Of a stretch of DNA of 26,688 nucleotides, positions 1 through 6,180 are shown piece by piece. This DNA comes from an uncultured Alistipes sp. (GTDB lineage: Bacteria; Bacteroidota; Bacteroidia; Bacteroidales; Rikenellaceae), in assembly GCA_900552955.1 (NCBI GenBank), contig USBO01000010.1:1-26688 (forward strand). Direction: 5' to 3'. The notes below the pieces were generated by a model. That model made no database searches. It worked only from the letters and a program-made list of their open reading frames with translations, and was not told where the DNA came from. Numbering within the stretch: position 1 is the first letter of the stretch; every line of letters begins with the position of its first letter. Made by a program: the position numbers and the translations under genes.

Positions 1-198
1 GCGCTCGCTGAGATGAAGTACGTATTTCATCGAGTTGACCCGAAACAGCAGGTTGCCATCGGCATCCGGCTGCGGATCGAACCCGCGCTCGGTGAGGAAC
101 CGCAGCGCCCACGCGGGAGTGACGGCACGCCGGCGCTCGCAGCGGGCGGTGACCCACGACAGGGGACGGCGCAGTATCGACGGGAGTTTGTGTTTCAT
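1..198 (-). CDS. Hypothetical protein, N-terminal part (runs off left edge)
   Basis: An open frame begins at an ATG at 198 and stays open to base 1, giving 66 residues with no stop, so the C-terminus lies outside the window. The start is very basic (MKHKLPSILRR). The later part, around FLTERGFDPQPDADGNLLF, resembles the segment 'FL.E.G+.P..D.DG.+.F' found in small Bacteroidales proteins of a YbjN-like type; this is recollection of a pattern, not a search result. It follows udk on the same strand after about 130 bp that hold a possible terminator, so it may have its own promoter; a weak -7-like TCGCTTTG at 229-236 is the only candidate. No function is assigned. Confidence 0.55.
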   Translation of the reverse strand, partial: MKHKLPSILRRPLSWVTARCERRRAVTPAWALRFLTERGFDPQPDADGNLLFRVNSMKYVLHLSER

Positions 199-284
199 GT
201 TCGAACGATTCATCCGAGGGGATTCGTGCAAAGCGAGTGCAAAAGCCGGAATTCGGTGCAACTGGCCCTCGGGATACGAAAGAG

Positions 285-322
285 ACCGTCCGCGAACGGA
301 TCGGCCTCGGAGTTCGGACGGT
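285..322 (-). terminator. Possible terminator after udk
   Basis: ACCGTCCG at 285-292 pairs with CGGACGGT at 315-322, an 8-bp stem with a 22-base loop. On the minus strand it is followed by a weak pyrimidine run (TCTCTTTC). It sits just past the udk stop. The long loop and poor T tract make this tentative. Confidence 0.35.
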
Positions 323-330
323 GCGACCGG

Positions 331-975
331 TTATTTCGCGGCGATCAGCGACCGGATGTTCTGGATGAGCATCGCCACAGCCACCGAATTGAACCCGCCC
401 TCGGGGATGATGACGTCGGCATACTTCTTCGACGGTTCGACGAACTCCTCGTGCATCGGCTTGACGGTGGTGATGTACTGGTTGATGACCGACTCCATCG
501 TACGGCCGCGATCGCAGACGTCGCGCAGGATACGGCGTGCCAGACGCACGTCGGCATCGGTGTCGACATAGACCTTGATGTCCATCAGCTCGCGCAGCGC
601 CTTGTTCTCGAAGATCAGAATGCCGTCGACGATAATCACCCTCGAGGGCTTGACGGCAACCGTTTCGACCAGCCGGTCGTGCTCGACGAACGAGTAGACG
701 GGGTGGGCGATCGGCACGTTGTTCTTCAGCGCGCGGATATGTTCGACCATCATGTGCGTGTCGAAAGCCTGCGGATGGTCGTAATTGAGCTTCGTGCGCT
801 CCTCGTAGGTCAGTTCGGGATGCGCCTTGTAGTAGTAATCGTGGCACAGCGTGGCGACGTCGTCGTCCTTGAATGCCTCCTGCAACCGCTTAACGAGCGT
901 GCTTTTGCCGGAACCCGTGCCGCCGGCGACGCCGATGATCGTTACATCCATGGTGAATCGTTTATCGTGTGTCAT
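331..975 (-). CDS. udk: Uridine kinase
   Basis: Cytosolic enzyme that phosphorylates uridine and cytidine to UMP and CMP in pyrimidine salvage. The 214-residue protein has the P-loop GGTGSGKST at residues 18-26, followed by the family segments HDYYYK and LNYDHPQAFD and by IIVDGILIFENKALRELMD, where the nucleoside-binding and catalytic region lies in this family. Length matches Udk (about 205-215). Two starts are possible: ATG at 975, or ATG at 951 (MDVTIIG), which lies closer to the usual Udk N-terminus. The upstream ATG sits in the T tract of the gyrB terminator hairpin, which favours 951 if that hairpin ends most transcripts. It lies 40 bp downstream of gyrB on the same strand and no separate promoter is evident. 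Confidence 0.93.
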   Translation of the reverse strand: MTHDKRFTMDVTIIGVAGGTGSGKSTLVKRLQEAFKDDDVATLCHDYYYKAHPELTYEERTKLNYDHPQAFDTHMMVEHIRALKNNVPIAHPVYSFVEHDRLVETVAVKPSRVIIVDGILIFENKALRELMDIKVYVDTDADVRLARRILRDVCDRGRTMESVINQYITTVKPMHEEFVEPSKKYADVIIPEGGFNSVAVAMLIQNIRSLIAAK

Positions 976-977
976 AC

Positions 978-1009
978 AAAAGAGGAGCCGCCCCTCGGGG
1001 CAACTCCTC
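978..1009 (-). terminator. Intrinsic terminator between gyrB and udk
   Basis: GAGGAG (982-987) and GCCCC pair with GGGC and CTCCTC (1004-1009) around a short loop. On the minus strand the stem is followed by TTTT (978-981). It begins 7 bp after the gyrB stop codon and ends 2-3 bases before the upstream udk ATG. Confidence 0.7.
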
Positions 1010-1015
1010 CTGCAA

Positions 1016-2965
1016 CTATGCGTCGATATTGGCGTAGGTGGCGTGGCGTTCGATGAACTCGCGTCGGGGCGGCACGTCGTCGCCCATGAGCATCGAGAAG
1101 ACGCGGTCGGCCTCGGCGGCGTTCTCGATCGAGACCTGCCGCAGAATGCGCGTGTCGGGATTCATCGTCGTCTCCCACAACTGCACGTCGGACATCTCAC
1201 CCAGACCTTTGTAGCGCTGGATATGCGCGCCTTTGCCGAACTCGGCAGAAATCTGGTCGCGCTCCTCGTCCGTCCAGCAGTAACGCTCCTGCTTGCCCTT
1301 CTTGACCAGATAGAGCGGCGGGGTGGCGATGTAGACGTGACCGTTCTCGATGAGCTCCTTCATCTTGCGGAAGAAGAACGTCAGCATCAGCGTGGCGATG
1401 TGGCTTCCGTCGACGTCGGCATCGGTCATGATGATGATCTTGTCGTAGCGCAGCTTCTCGAGATTGAGCGCCTTGCTGTCCTCCTCGGTTCCGATGGTGA
1501 CGCCGAGCGCCTGGAACATGTTCTTGATCTCCTCGTTCTCCCACATCTTGTGCTCCTGGGCCTTCTCGACGTTGAGAATCTTACCGCGCAGCGGCATGAT
1601 GGCCTGGAAGTTGCGGTCGCGGCCCTGCTTGGCCGTGCCGCCTGCCGAGTCACCCTCGACGAAGAAGATTTCGGCGATCGACCGGTCGCGGCTCGAACAG
1701 TCGGCCAGCTTGCCCGGCAGACCGGCGCCCGACAGCGGCGTCTTGCGCTGCACGGCTTCGCGCGCCTTGCGGGCCGCATGGCGCGCCTGCGCGGCCAGCA
1801 CCACCTTGCTCACGATCGCCTTGGCATCCTTCGGGTTTTCCTCCAGGTAGTTCGACAGCGCCTCCGAAACGGCCTGATCGACCGAAGCGGCCACCTCGTC
1901 GTTGCCGAGCTTGGTCTTGGTCTGCCCCTCAAACTGCGGTTCGGCGACCTTCACCGAGATGACGGCCGTGAGGCCCTCGCGGAAGTCGTCGCCGCTGATG
2001 TCGAACTTCAGCTTGGCGAGCATCCCCGAGTCATCGGCGTATTTCTTGAGCGTGCGGGTCAGCGCACGGCGGAAACCCGTGAGGTGCGTGCCGCCCTCGA
2101 TCGTGTTGATGTTGTTGACGTACGAGTGGACGTTCTCCGAGAACGAATCATTGTATTGCATGGCCACCTCGACCGGCACGCCATTCTTCTCGGTGTCGAG
2201 ATAGATGATCGACTCGACGATCGGCTCGCCGCGCGTGGCATCGAGGTACTGGACGAACTCCTTCAGCCCGTCTTTCGAAAGGAACGTCTCGCTCAGACAC
2301 TCGCCCTGTTCGTCCCTGACCCGTTTGTCGGTGATCGTGAGCTGAATGCCTTTGTTCAGGAAGGCCAGTTCGCGCAGACGGTTCGACAGAATCTCGTATT
2401 TGTACTCCGTGGTGTGGGTGAAGATCTCGCCGTCGGGCTTGAACGTAATCGTCGTACCGCGGTCGGAGCATTCGCCGACGATCTCCAACTGCGACGTGGG
2501 CACGCCTCGGCTGAACCTCTCGCGGAAGATCTTGCCGTCGCGGTGCACCTCGGCGATGAGCAGCGTCGAGAGGGCGTTGACGCACGACACGCCGACACCG
2601 TGCAGACCGCCCGAGACCTTGTAGCTTCCCTTGTCGAACTTACCGCCGGCGTGGAGCACGGTCAGCACGACTTCGAGCGCTGAACGCCCCTCCTTCTCGT
2701 GGTAGTCGGTGGGGATGCCTCGGCCGTTGTCGCGCACGGAGATCGACCCGTCCTCGTTGATCGTCACTTCGATATCCGTGCAGTAGCCGGCCAGCGCCTC
2801 GTCGATCGAGTTGTCGACCACCTCATATACCAGATGATGGAGTCCCTTTTCGCCGATGTCGCCGATATACATGGCCGGACGCTTGCGCACGGCCTCCAGC
2901 CCCTCCAGCACCTGAATGCTCGACGCGGAATACTCCTTCTCCTGTTTCACTTCTTCAGTACTCAT
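1016..2965 (-). CDS. gyrB: DNA gyrase subunit B
   Basis: ATPase subunit of gyrase, which with GyrA introduces negative supercoils. The 649-residue protein is complete. The GHKL ATPase domain shows Glu48 in LVYEVVDNS and the ATP-lid glycines GGLHGVG at 119-125. The transducer domain follows. The Toprim domain has EGDSAGG (Glu437) and DADVDG at 515-520. The C-terminal QRYKGLGEM segment is present. The QGRDRNFQAIMPLRGKILN stretch with NVEKA, rather than a ParE-type NTWEV, identifies GyrB over topoisomerase IV. Length is normal for the short, non-proteobacterial form. It has its own promoter at 2989-3019 and a terminator directly after the stop. gyrA is not in the window. Confidence 0.98.
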   Translation of the reverse strand: MSTEEVKQEKEYSASSIQVLEGLEAVRKRPAMYIGDIGEKGLHHLVYEVVDNSIDEALAGYCTDIEVTINEDGSISVRDNGRGIPTDYHEKEGRSALEVVLTVLHAGGKFDKGSYKVSGGLHGVGVSCVNALSTLLIAEVHRDGKIFRERFSRGVPTSQLEIVGECSDRGTTITFKPDGEIFTHTTEYKYEILSNRLRELAFLNKGIQLTITDKRVRDEQGECLSETFLSKDGLKEFVQYLDATRGEPIVESIIYLDTEKNGVPVEVAMQYNDSFSENVHSYVNNINTIEGGTHLTGFRRALTRTLKKYADDSGMLAKLKFDISGDDFREGLTAVISVKVAEPQFEGQTKTKLGNDEVAASVDQAVSEALSNYLEENPKDAKAIVSKVVLAAQARHAARKAREAVQRKTPLSGAGLPGKLADCSSRDRSIAEIFFVEGDSAGGTAKQGRDRNFQAIMPLRGKILNVEKAQEHKMWENEEIKNMFQALGVTIGTEEDSKALNLEKLRYDKIIIMTDADVDGSHIATLMLTFFFRKMKELIENGHVYIATPPLYLVKKGKQERYCWTDEERDQISAEFGKGAHIQRYKGLGEMSDVQLWETTMNPDTRILRQVSIENAAEADRVFSMLMGDDVPPRREFIERHATYANIDA

Positions 2966-2988
2966 TCCTTCGTTGTTAAATTAACGTA

Positions 2989-3019
2989 CAAATATACGAC
3001 TCTTTTGCGACACCTGCAA
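2989..3019 (-). promoter_or_regulatory. gyrB promoter (Bacteroidetes type)
   Basis: On the minus strand TATATTTG (2989-2996) matches the -7 consensus TAnnTTTG exactly. TTG at 3017-3019 lies 20 bp upstream as the -33 element. The start codon is 23 bp beyond the -7 box. Confidence 0.75.
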
Positions 3020-3055
3020 GCCCGGGTGACGAATTCGGACGCCTTTGCGCGCTGG

Positions 3056-3799
3056 TCAGATCCGCTCCAGAAGCGCCTGCATGTCGACCTCCTTGACCCG
3101 CCCCTTCTCGAAGACGATCGTGCGGGCGGGATACTCCTCGATGAGATTCGTATTGTGCGTCGACATCACCACCGCACACCCGCTGCCGGCGATGGTGCGG
3201 AACAGACGCATGATGCCGTCGGCCGTCACGGGGTCGAGATTCCCCGTCGGTTCGTCGGCCAGCAGCAGGCGGGGCTTGTTCAGAAGCGCACGGGCGATGA
3301 CGAGACGCTGCTGCTCGCCGCCCGAGAGTTCGAACGGCATCTTATAGTGTTTCGCCTCCAGTCCGACCAGTTGCAGCACTTCGTCGATGCGGCGGCGGAT
3401 CTCCGTCTCGGAGCGCCAGCCCGTTGCCCGCATCACGTAGTAGAGGTTCTGGAACACGTTGCGGTCGGTCAGCAGTTGGTAGTCCTGGAAGACGATGCCG
3501 ATCCGACGGCGCAGATAGGGGACCTGGCGGCGGCGCAGCGTACGCAGGTCGAATCCGACGACAGTTCCCTTTCCTGCAAACAGTTGCACATCGGCATATA
3601 AAGTTTTGAGCAATGTGCTTTTACCGCTTCCCACACGACCGATCAGGTAGACGAATTCGCCTTCGTCGACCGAGATATTCACCTCCGAAAGCACCAGTTC
3701 GCCGGAGCGCAGCAACCGTTCGGCCGACTGTTTGCCGAACGGACTTTCGGCGTGATAGATTGCGACGTCTTTCAACTCGATAACGCGTTTTCCGCTCAT
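3056..3799 (-). CDS. ftsE: FtsE-like ABC transporter ATP-binding protein
   Basis: ABC ATPase of the FtsE type. With the membrane protein FtsX it couples ATP hydrolysis to cell-wall hydrolase activation at division. The 247 residues contain Walker A GRVGSGKS (54-61), Q-loop Gln105 in VFQDY, signature LSGGEQQR (from 158), Walker B LLLADEP (178-184), D-loop NLD and H-loop His215 in STH. Compared with E. coli FtsE it has a longer stretch before Walker A (HAESPFGKQSAERLLRSGE), which I recall as common in Bacteroidetes copies. No ftsX is adjacent: the downstream gene is gyrB and upstream is the divergent tmRNA gene. LolD or MacB ATPases are the main alternatives, but no permease lies nearby. Confidence 0.85.
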   Translation of the reverse strand: MSGKRVIELKDVAIYHAESPFGKQSAERLLRSGELVLSEVNISVDEGEFVYLIGRVGSGKSTLLKTLYADVQLFAGKGTVVGFDLRTLRRRQVPYLRRRIGIVFQDYQLLTDRNVFQNLYYVMRATGWRSETEIRRRIDEVLQLVGLEAKHYKMPFELSGGEQQRLVIARALLNKPRLLLADEPTGNLDPVTADGIMRLFRTIAGSGCAVVMSTHNTNLIEEYPARTIVFEKGRVKEVDMQALLERI

Positions 3800-3824
3800 A
3801 ACATTGTTTTCGTTAAAGTAAGGT

Positions 3825-3832
3825 CAAAGATA
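3825..3832 (-). promoter_or_regulatory. ftsE promoter -7 box
   Basis: TATCTTTG on the minus strand matches the Bacteroidetes -7 consensus and lies 25 bp before the ftsE ATG. No clear -33 TTTG is present at 19-21 bp. Confidence 0.6.
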
Positions 3833-3923
3833 GCGTTTTTTCACGGGATAGGGGGCATTTCGTCCGAAAAAAGCGCATCCGAGCCCGATCCGCCACGGCA
3901 AGGCCCGATAAGGGAGAGATAAA

Positions 3924-3955
3924 TTTGCATTTGCGGCCGCTTTGCACTATCTTTG
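3924..3955 (+). promoter_or_regulatory. tmRNA promoter (Bacteroidetes type)
   Basis: TTTG at 3924-3927, then 20 bp, then TATCTTTG at 3948-3955, a full match to the Bacteroidetes sigma-ABfr consensus. The mature tmRNA 5' end (4004) lies 48 bp downstream, leaving a leader of about 40 nt to be removed by RNase P. Confidence 0.8.
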
Positions 3956-4003
3956 CACCATCTTTCAATGGAACTTTCCCGCGAAAGTCCCGTCCGAAAG
4001 GAA

Positions 4004-4404
4004 GGGGATGACCGGTTTTGACAGCAGGCAGAGTTTGATTGTAAGCACGTCGAGCGCTGTGTGGCGGCTCGTTAATCCCGATGCTCAAACTACAAATGGC
4101 AATAATAGCTATGCACTCGCTGCCTAATTTTCAGGGAAAATTGGCTTAATCGCCGGGCCCCAGGCGGTTCGGCGACGAGTATCCCGAAGGGTGGTTCCGC
4201 TCTTTAACCGCTCTTCATACGGGGTATCATTCATTTAGAGATAGCGCGGCGCAGCGCCTCGGGTGTCGTGCGAAATCAAGAGGCTGGGACTTGAGTTAGG
4301 CTGCCGCCTGCCGGGCTCGGGTAGAAGGATGAAACGGTCGGCTAAGCGTGTAGAAAGCAGTTGGGTTCCTTGTTTGGACGCGGGTTCGACTCCCGCCATC
4401 TCCA
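4004..4404 (+). ncRNA. ssrA: Transfer-messenger RNA
   Basis: tmRNA rescues stalled ribosomes with SmpB and adds a degradation tag. The 5' end GGGGATG (4004-4010) pairs with CATCTCC (4397-4403) to form the tRNA-like acceptor stem, with A4404 as discriminator. The T-arm GCGGGTTCGACTCCCGC lies just before the 3' strand. The bases after the discriminator are CCG, so the terminal CCA is not fully encoded and must be completed by the CCA-adding enzyme. The tag frame at 4098-4127 encodes GNNSYALAA followed by TAA. The length of 401 nt is usual. Its own promoter (3924-3955) and terminator (4413-4441) flank it. Confidence 0.96.
4098..4127 (+). other. tmRNA tag-peptide reading frame (GNNSYALAA)
   Basis: Starting from resume codon GGC at 4098, the frame reads GNNSYALAA and ends in TAA at 4125-4127. 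Bacteroides and Porphyromonas tags as I recall them (GETNYALAA, GENNYALAA) have the same length and the same YALAA end, recognised by ClpXP-type proteases. The resume codon is placed by alignment to those tags. Confidence 0.85.
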
Positions 4405-4412
4405 CCGGAACG

Positions 4413-4441
4413 ACGCCCGAAGCGATTCGGGCGTTTTTTTT
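4413..4441 (+). terminator. Intrinsic terminator of ssrA
   Basis: CGCCCGAA (4414-4421), loop GCGA, TTCGGGCG (4426-4433), then eight T (4434-4441). A textbook terminator 9 bp after the tmRNA 3' end. Confidence 0.92.
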
Positions 4442-4472
4442 GCACCCGCCTCATGAGCGGACGCCCGGTAGG

Positions 4473-4551
4473 CTCTTCGCGGCATTCGCCGTCGTGTTCC
4501 GGTCCGGCACGGTAACTTACATGCAATATTACATTTACGCGCCGCGAAGAG
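4473..4551. repeat. Inverted repeat in the gap after ssrA
   Basis: CTCTTCGCGGC (4473-4483) is the exact reverse complement of GCCGCGAAGAG (4541-4551), with 57 bp between. It lies in non-coding DNA between the ssrA terminator and the next gene. The role is unknown: a structured leader, a small RNA, or the remnant of a mobile element are possible. Confidence 0.5.
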
Positions 4552-4646
4552 GTGCCGCATGAAATTTCCTGTACCAAGTTTTGGGATTTTGGTTGACGCA
4601 GCGCTTTTGTTTTGCGATTTTTGATATGATTTTAAATCAAAAACGT

Positions 4647-4934
4647 ATGAAGAAACTTCCTGATGCAAACCATCTCCGCCGTCTCGGCGCAGCCTTCGAA
4701 ATCCAGCAGATCGTCCAACCGATTCTGAAGCGCGGAGACAAGTCGCTGACCGAGATCTATTTCAACGTGATACTGAAGAGCCATGCCATGTGCGAAAACA
4801 CGTTCCGCAATCTCGTGAAGCTCAAGGAAGCCGAAAATTTTCCGGCGTTGCTCAAGGAGTATCGCTGCATGCAGAAAGCCCGATACCAGGCGCGGCTGGA
4901 ACGCCAGCGCAACAAACGCATCAAGCATAAATAA
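4647..4934 (+). CDS. Small basic protein of unknown function, possible helix-turn-helix
   Basis: The 95 residues are rich in Lys and Arg, especially the tail from about 74 to the end (RLERQRNKRIKHK). The stretch at 33-60 (SLTEIYFNVILKSHAMCENTFRNLVKL) has the spacing of two short helices and a turn, reminiscent of small Bacteroidales DNA-binding proteins; this is inference. ATG at 4647 was chosen because it starts MKKLPD after an A-rich stretch; ATG at 4626 in the same frame would add seven residues. It stands alone, transcribed away from ssrA, and ends in a long hairpin shared with the convergent marR-like gene. Codon use looks like its neighbours. It could bind nucleic acid, but nothing in the context fixes a role. 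Confidence 0.7.
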   Translation: MKKLPDANHLRRLGAAFEIQQIVQPILKRGDKSLTEIYFNVILKSHAMCENTFRNLVKLKEAENFPALLKEYRCMQKARYQARLERQRNKRIKHK

Positions 4935-4961
4935 CGATCCGATTCGGCTCCCGACGACCGC

Positions 4962-4995
4962 AGAACGGGGATCGGGGCTTTCCGATCCCCGTTCT
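4962..4995. terminator. Convergent hairpin between the small basic gene and marR-like gene
   Basis: AGAACGGGGATCGG (4962-4975) pairs perfectly with 4982-4995 around a 6-base loop, with further CCG/CGG pairing outside. It lies 28 bp past one stop and 5 bp past the other. Neither side has a strong T tract, so it may act as a transcript-end stabiliser as much as a terminator. Confidence 0.6.
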
Positions 4996-4999
4996 ACGG

Positions 5000-5356
5000 T
5001 CACTCCTCTTCGAGAAGCCGTTGCAGCAACTCCGGCATCGCAACGGCACACGGATGCAGACGGCTGAGTTCGGCCCGCCCCTGCGGGGTGAGCGAGAAGT
5101 ACATCTGACGTTTGTCGTCCGTGCCCAATTTACGGTTGATGAACCCTCGGCTCTCCACCGACCGGATCACTTTCGACGCATTCGAACAGGTCAGTTGCAG
5201 CGCCTCGGCGATCTCGCCCGACGAGCGTTCGCCATACCGGTCGAGACAACAGAGCAGCACGCCTTCGTTCATCGTCAGGCCGTACTCCCGTTCGAATCGC
5301 TGTTCGAACTCGGCGACGGCGCGCGACACCTCGCGGATCCGGCAAAGCGTATTCAT
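5000..5356 (-). CDS. MarR-family transcriptional regulator
   Basis: A 118-residue winged-helix regulator. The recognition region reads SSGEIAEALQLTCSNASKVIRSVESRGFINR (about residues 46-76), followed by the MarR wing DDKRQMYFSLTPQGRAEL. Length is near the short end for MarR proteins (usually 130-150) and the C-terminal dimer helix ends soon after. Its ATG lies 4 bp past the stop of the thioredoxin-like gene, so the two are almost certainly one transcript. That pairing suggests a role in redox or stress control, or control of the pair itself, but no operator is visible to prove it. It has two Cys in LLCCLD (residues 35-36) and one in LTCSN, which could sense oxidants in principle. Confidence 0.85.
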   Translation of the reverse strand: MNTLCRIREVSRAVAEFEQRFEREYGLTMNEGVLLCCLDRYGERSSGEIAEALQLTCSNASKVIRSVESRGFINRKLGTDDKRQMYFSLTPQGRAELSRLHPCAVAMPELLQRLLEEE

Positions 5357-5360
5357 CGGA

Positions 5361-5837
5361 TCACTTCAGCAGATACTGCTCGATCGCCTTCCTGAAGGCA
5401 TCCTTGGGCATCGCTCCCTGCAGCATCTGCGGCTTGCCGCTTTTCGGGATAAACAGAATCGACGGAATGCTGCGTATGCCGAACGCCGCAGCCAGATCGG
5501 GTTCCTTTTCGGTGTTCACCTTATACACGACGATCCGCCCCTCGTACTCGGCTGCAAGCTCCTCGAGAATCGGCGCCACCATCCGGCAGGGGCCGCACCA
5601 CGAAGCGTAGAAATCGACGATCGCAGGTTTTTCACCCAGATACTTCAGCTCCGACGCCGCATTCGCGTCGGACAGATTGTAAATCCTCTGCTGGAACTGA
5701 TCCAGCGTTAACTCCTGTACCATAATTTTTTTTGTTTTCGATTGTTGTCGCGGCCCCGCCGCATGCGCTGCATTGACCGTGAGGGCCAGTGCCATCGCAA
5801 GACTCATTAATTTCAGCATCGTATTCATTCGTTTCAT
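5361..5837 (-). CDS. Thioredoxin-like protein with signal peptide
   Basis: Thiol-disulfide oxidoreductase of the thioredoxin fold. Active site WCGPC is at residues 80-84 and the cis-Pro is Pro125 in RSIPS. Residues 1-27 form a signal peptide (basic start, hydrophobic LMSLAMALALTV, then AHA-A), pointing to the periplasm. WCGPC is the reducing thioredoxin motif rather than a DsbA-type CPxC. An internal ATG at 5723 (Met39, starting MVQELTLDQF) is preceded by an A-rich run and would give a full-length cytosolic thioredoxin, so two start sites are possible. ATG at 5828 is a third, minor option. It has a strong promoter about 100 bp upstream and is followed 4 bp later by a MarR-type gene. Confidence 0.9.
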   Translation of the reverse strand: MKRMNTMLKLMSLAMALALTVNAAHAAGPRQQSKTKKIMVQELTLDQFQQRIYNLSDANAASELKYLGEKPAIVDFYASWCGPCRMVAPILEELAAEYEGRIVVYKVNTEKEPDLAAAFGIRSIPSILFIPKSGKPQMLQGAMPKDAFRKAIEQYLLK

Positions 5838-5937
5838 TCACGGAATCAATTCGACTCCCTCTTCCTGCCGATGCAATGCAAAGACAATGCAAACCGTTCC
5901 CGGGATCGGGCGTGTCCGATGAACTCCGTGGCAGGTG

Positions 5938-5968
5938 CAAAGGTAGGATAATTTTCCCGAAAAACAAA
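5938..5968 (-). promoter_or_regulatory. Promoter of the thioredoxin-like/marR-like operon
   Basis: On the minus strand TTTG (5965-5968), 19 bp, then TACCTTTG (5938-5945), matching both Bacteroidetes promoter elements. The spacer CGGGAAAATTATCC is nearly the same as in the promoter at 12453-12483. Confidence 0.8.
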
Positions 5969-6121
5969 TTTCCATAGGAAAATAATCAGTCCCGTTCGTC
6001 TCCGATTCGGCGGCGGCGAATGGCGACCCGCCGCACGCAGCCGCAAGTTGTGCGAATCCGATGCCGATGCACCGATCGGGGCAGGGTGGCAGAAAGAGAC
6101 GGCTCTTCCCGTCGCCCGACG

Positions 6122-6154
6122 AAAAAGGCTGTCCGACAAATGCCGGACAGCCTT
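6122..6154 (-). terminator. Intrinsic terminator of the sugar operon (after rfbB)
   Basis: On the minus strand AAGGCTGTCCG, an 8-base loop, CGGACAGCCTT, then a run of five T. Perfect 11-bp stem (6125-6135 with 6144-6154), 27 bp past the rfbB stop. Confidence 0.9.
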
Positions 6155-6180
6155 CGATGTCGGTTCGCCTCGCGGCTGAA

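Larger units (their letters stand above)
5838..6180. other. 343-bp gap between the thioredoxin-like gene and rfbB
   Basis: Contains the thioredoxin-like gene leader (about 95 nt), its promoter at 5938-5968, and the sugar-operon terminator at 6122-6154. The stretch 5970-6120 shows no gene or structure I can support. Confidence 0.7.

Noticed and set aside
851..2683. 610-codon plus frame opposite gyrB
   Set aside because: It is a shadow frame of gyrB caused by high GC content. The same applies to long frames opposite rfbA-D, feoB, purT and the aminotransferase.
3813..4088. 91-codon minus frame over the ftsE-ssrA gap
   Set aside because: It covers the two divergent promoters and the tmRNA 5' part and has no recognisable protein features.
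4460..4560. Insertion-sequence end suggested by the inverted repeat
   Set aside because: No transposase remnant or target duplication is visible, so it is listed only as a repeat.
4296..4668. Minus-strand open frames across the tmRNA 3' end (with RWRESNPRP- and GDGGSRTRV-like text)
   Set aside because: They are antisense readings of the tRNA-like end of tmRNA, a well-known source of false proteins.
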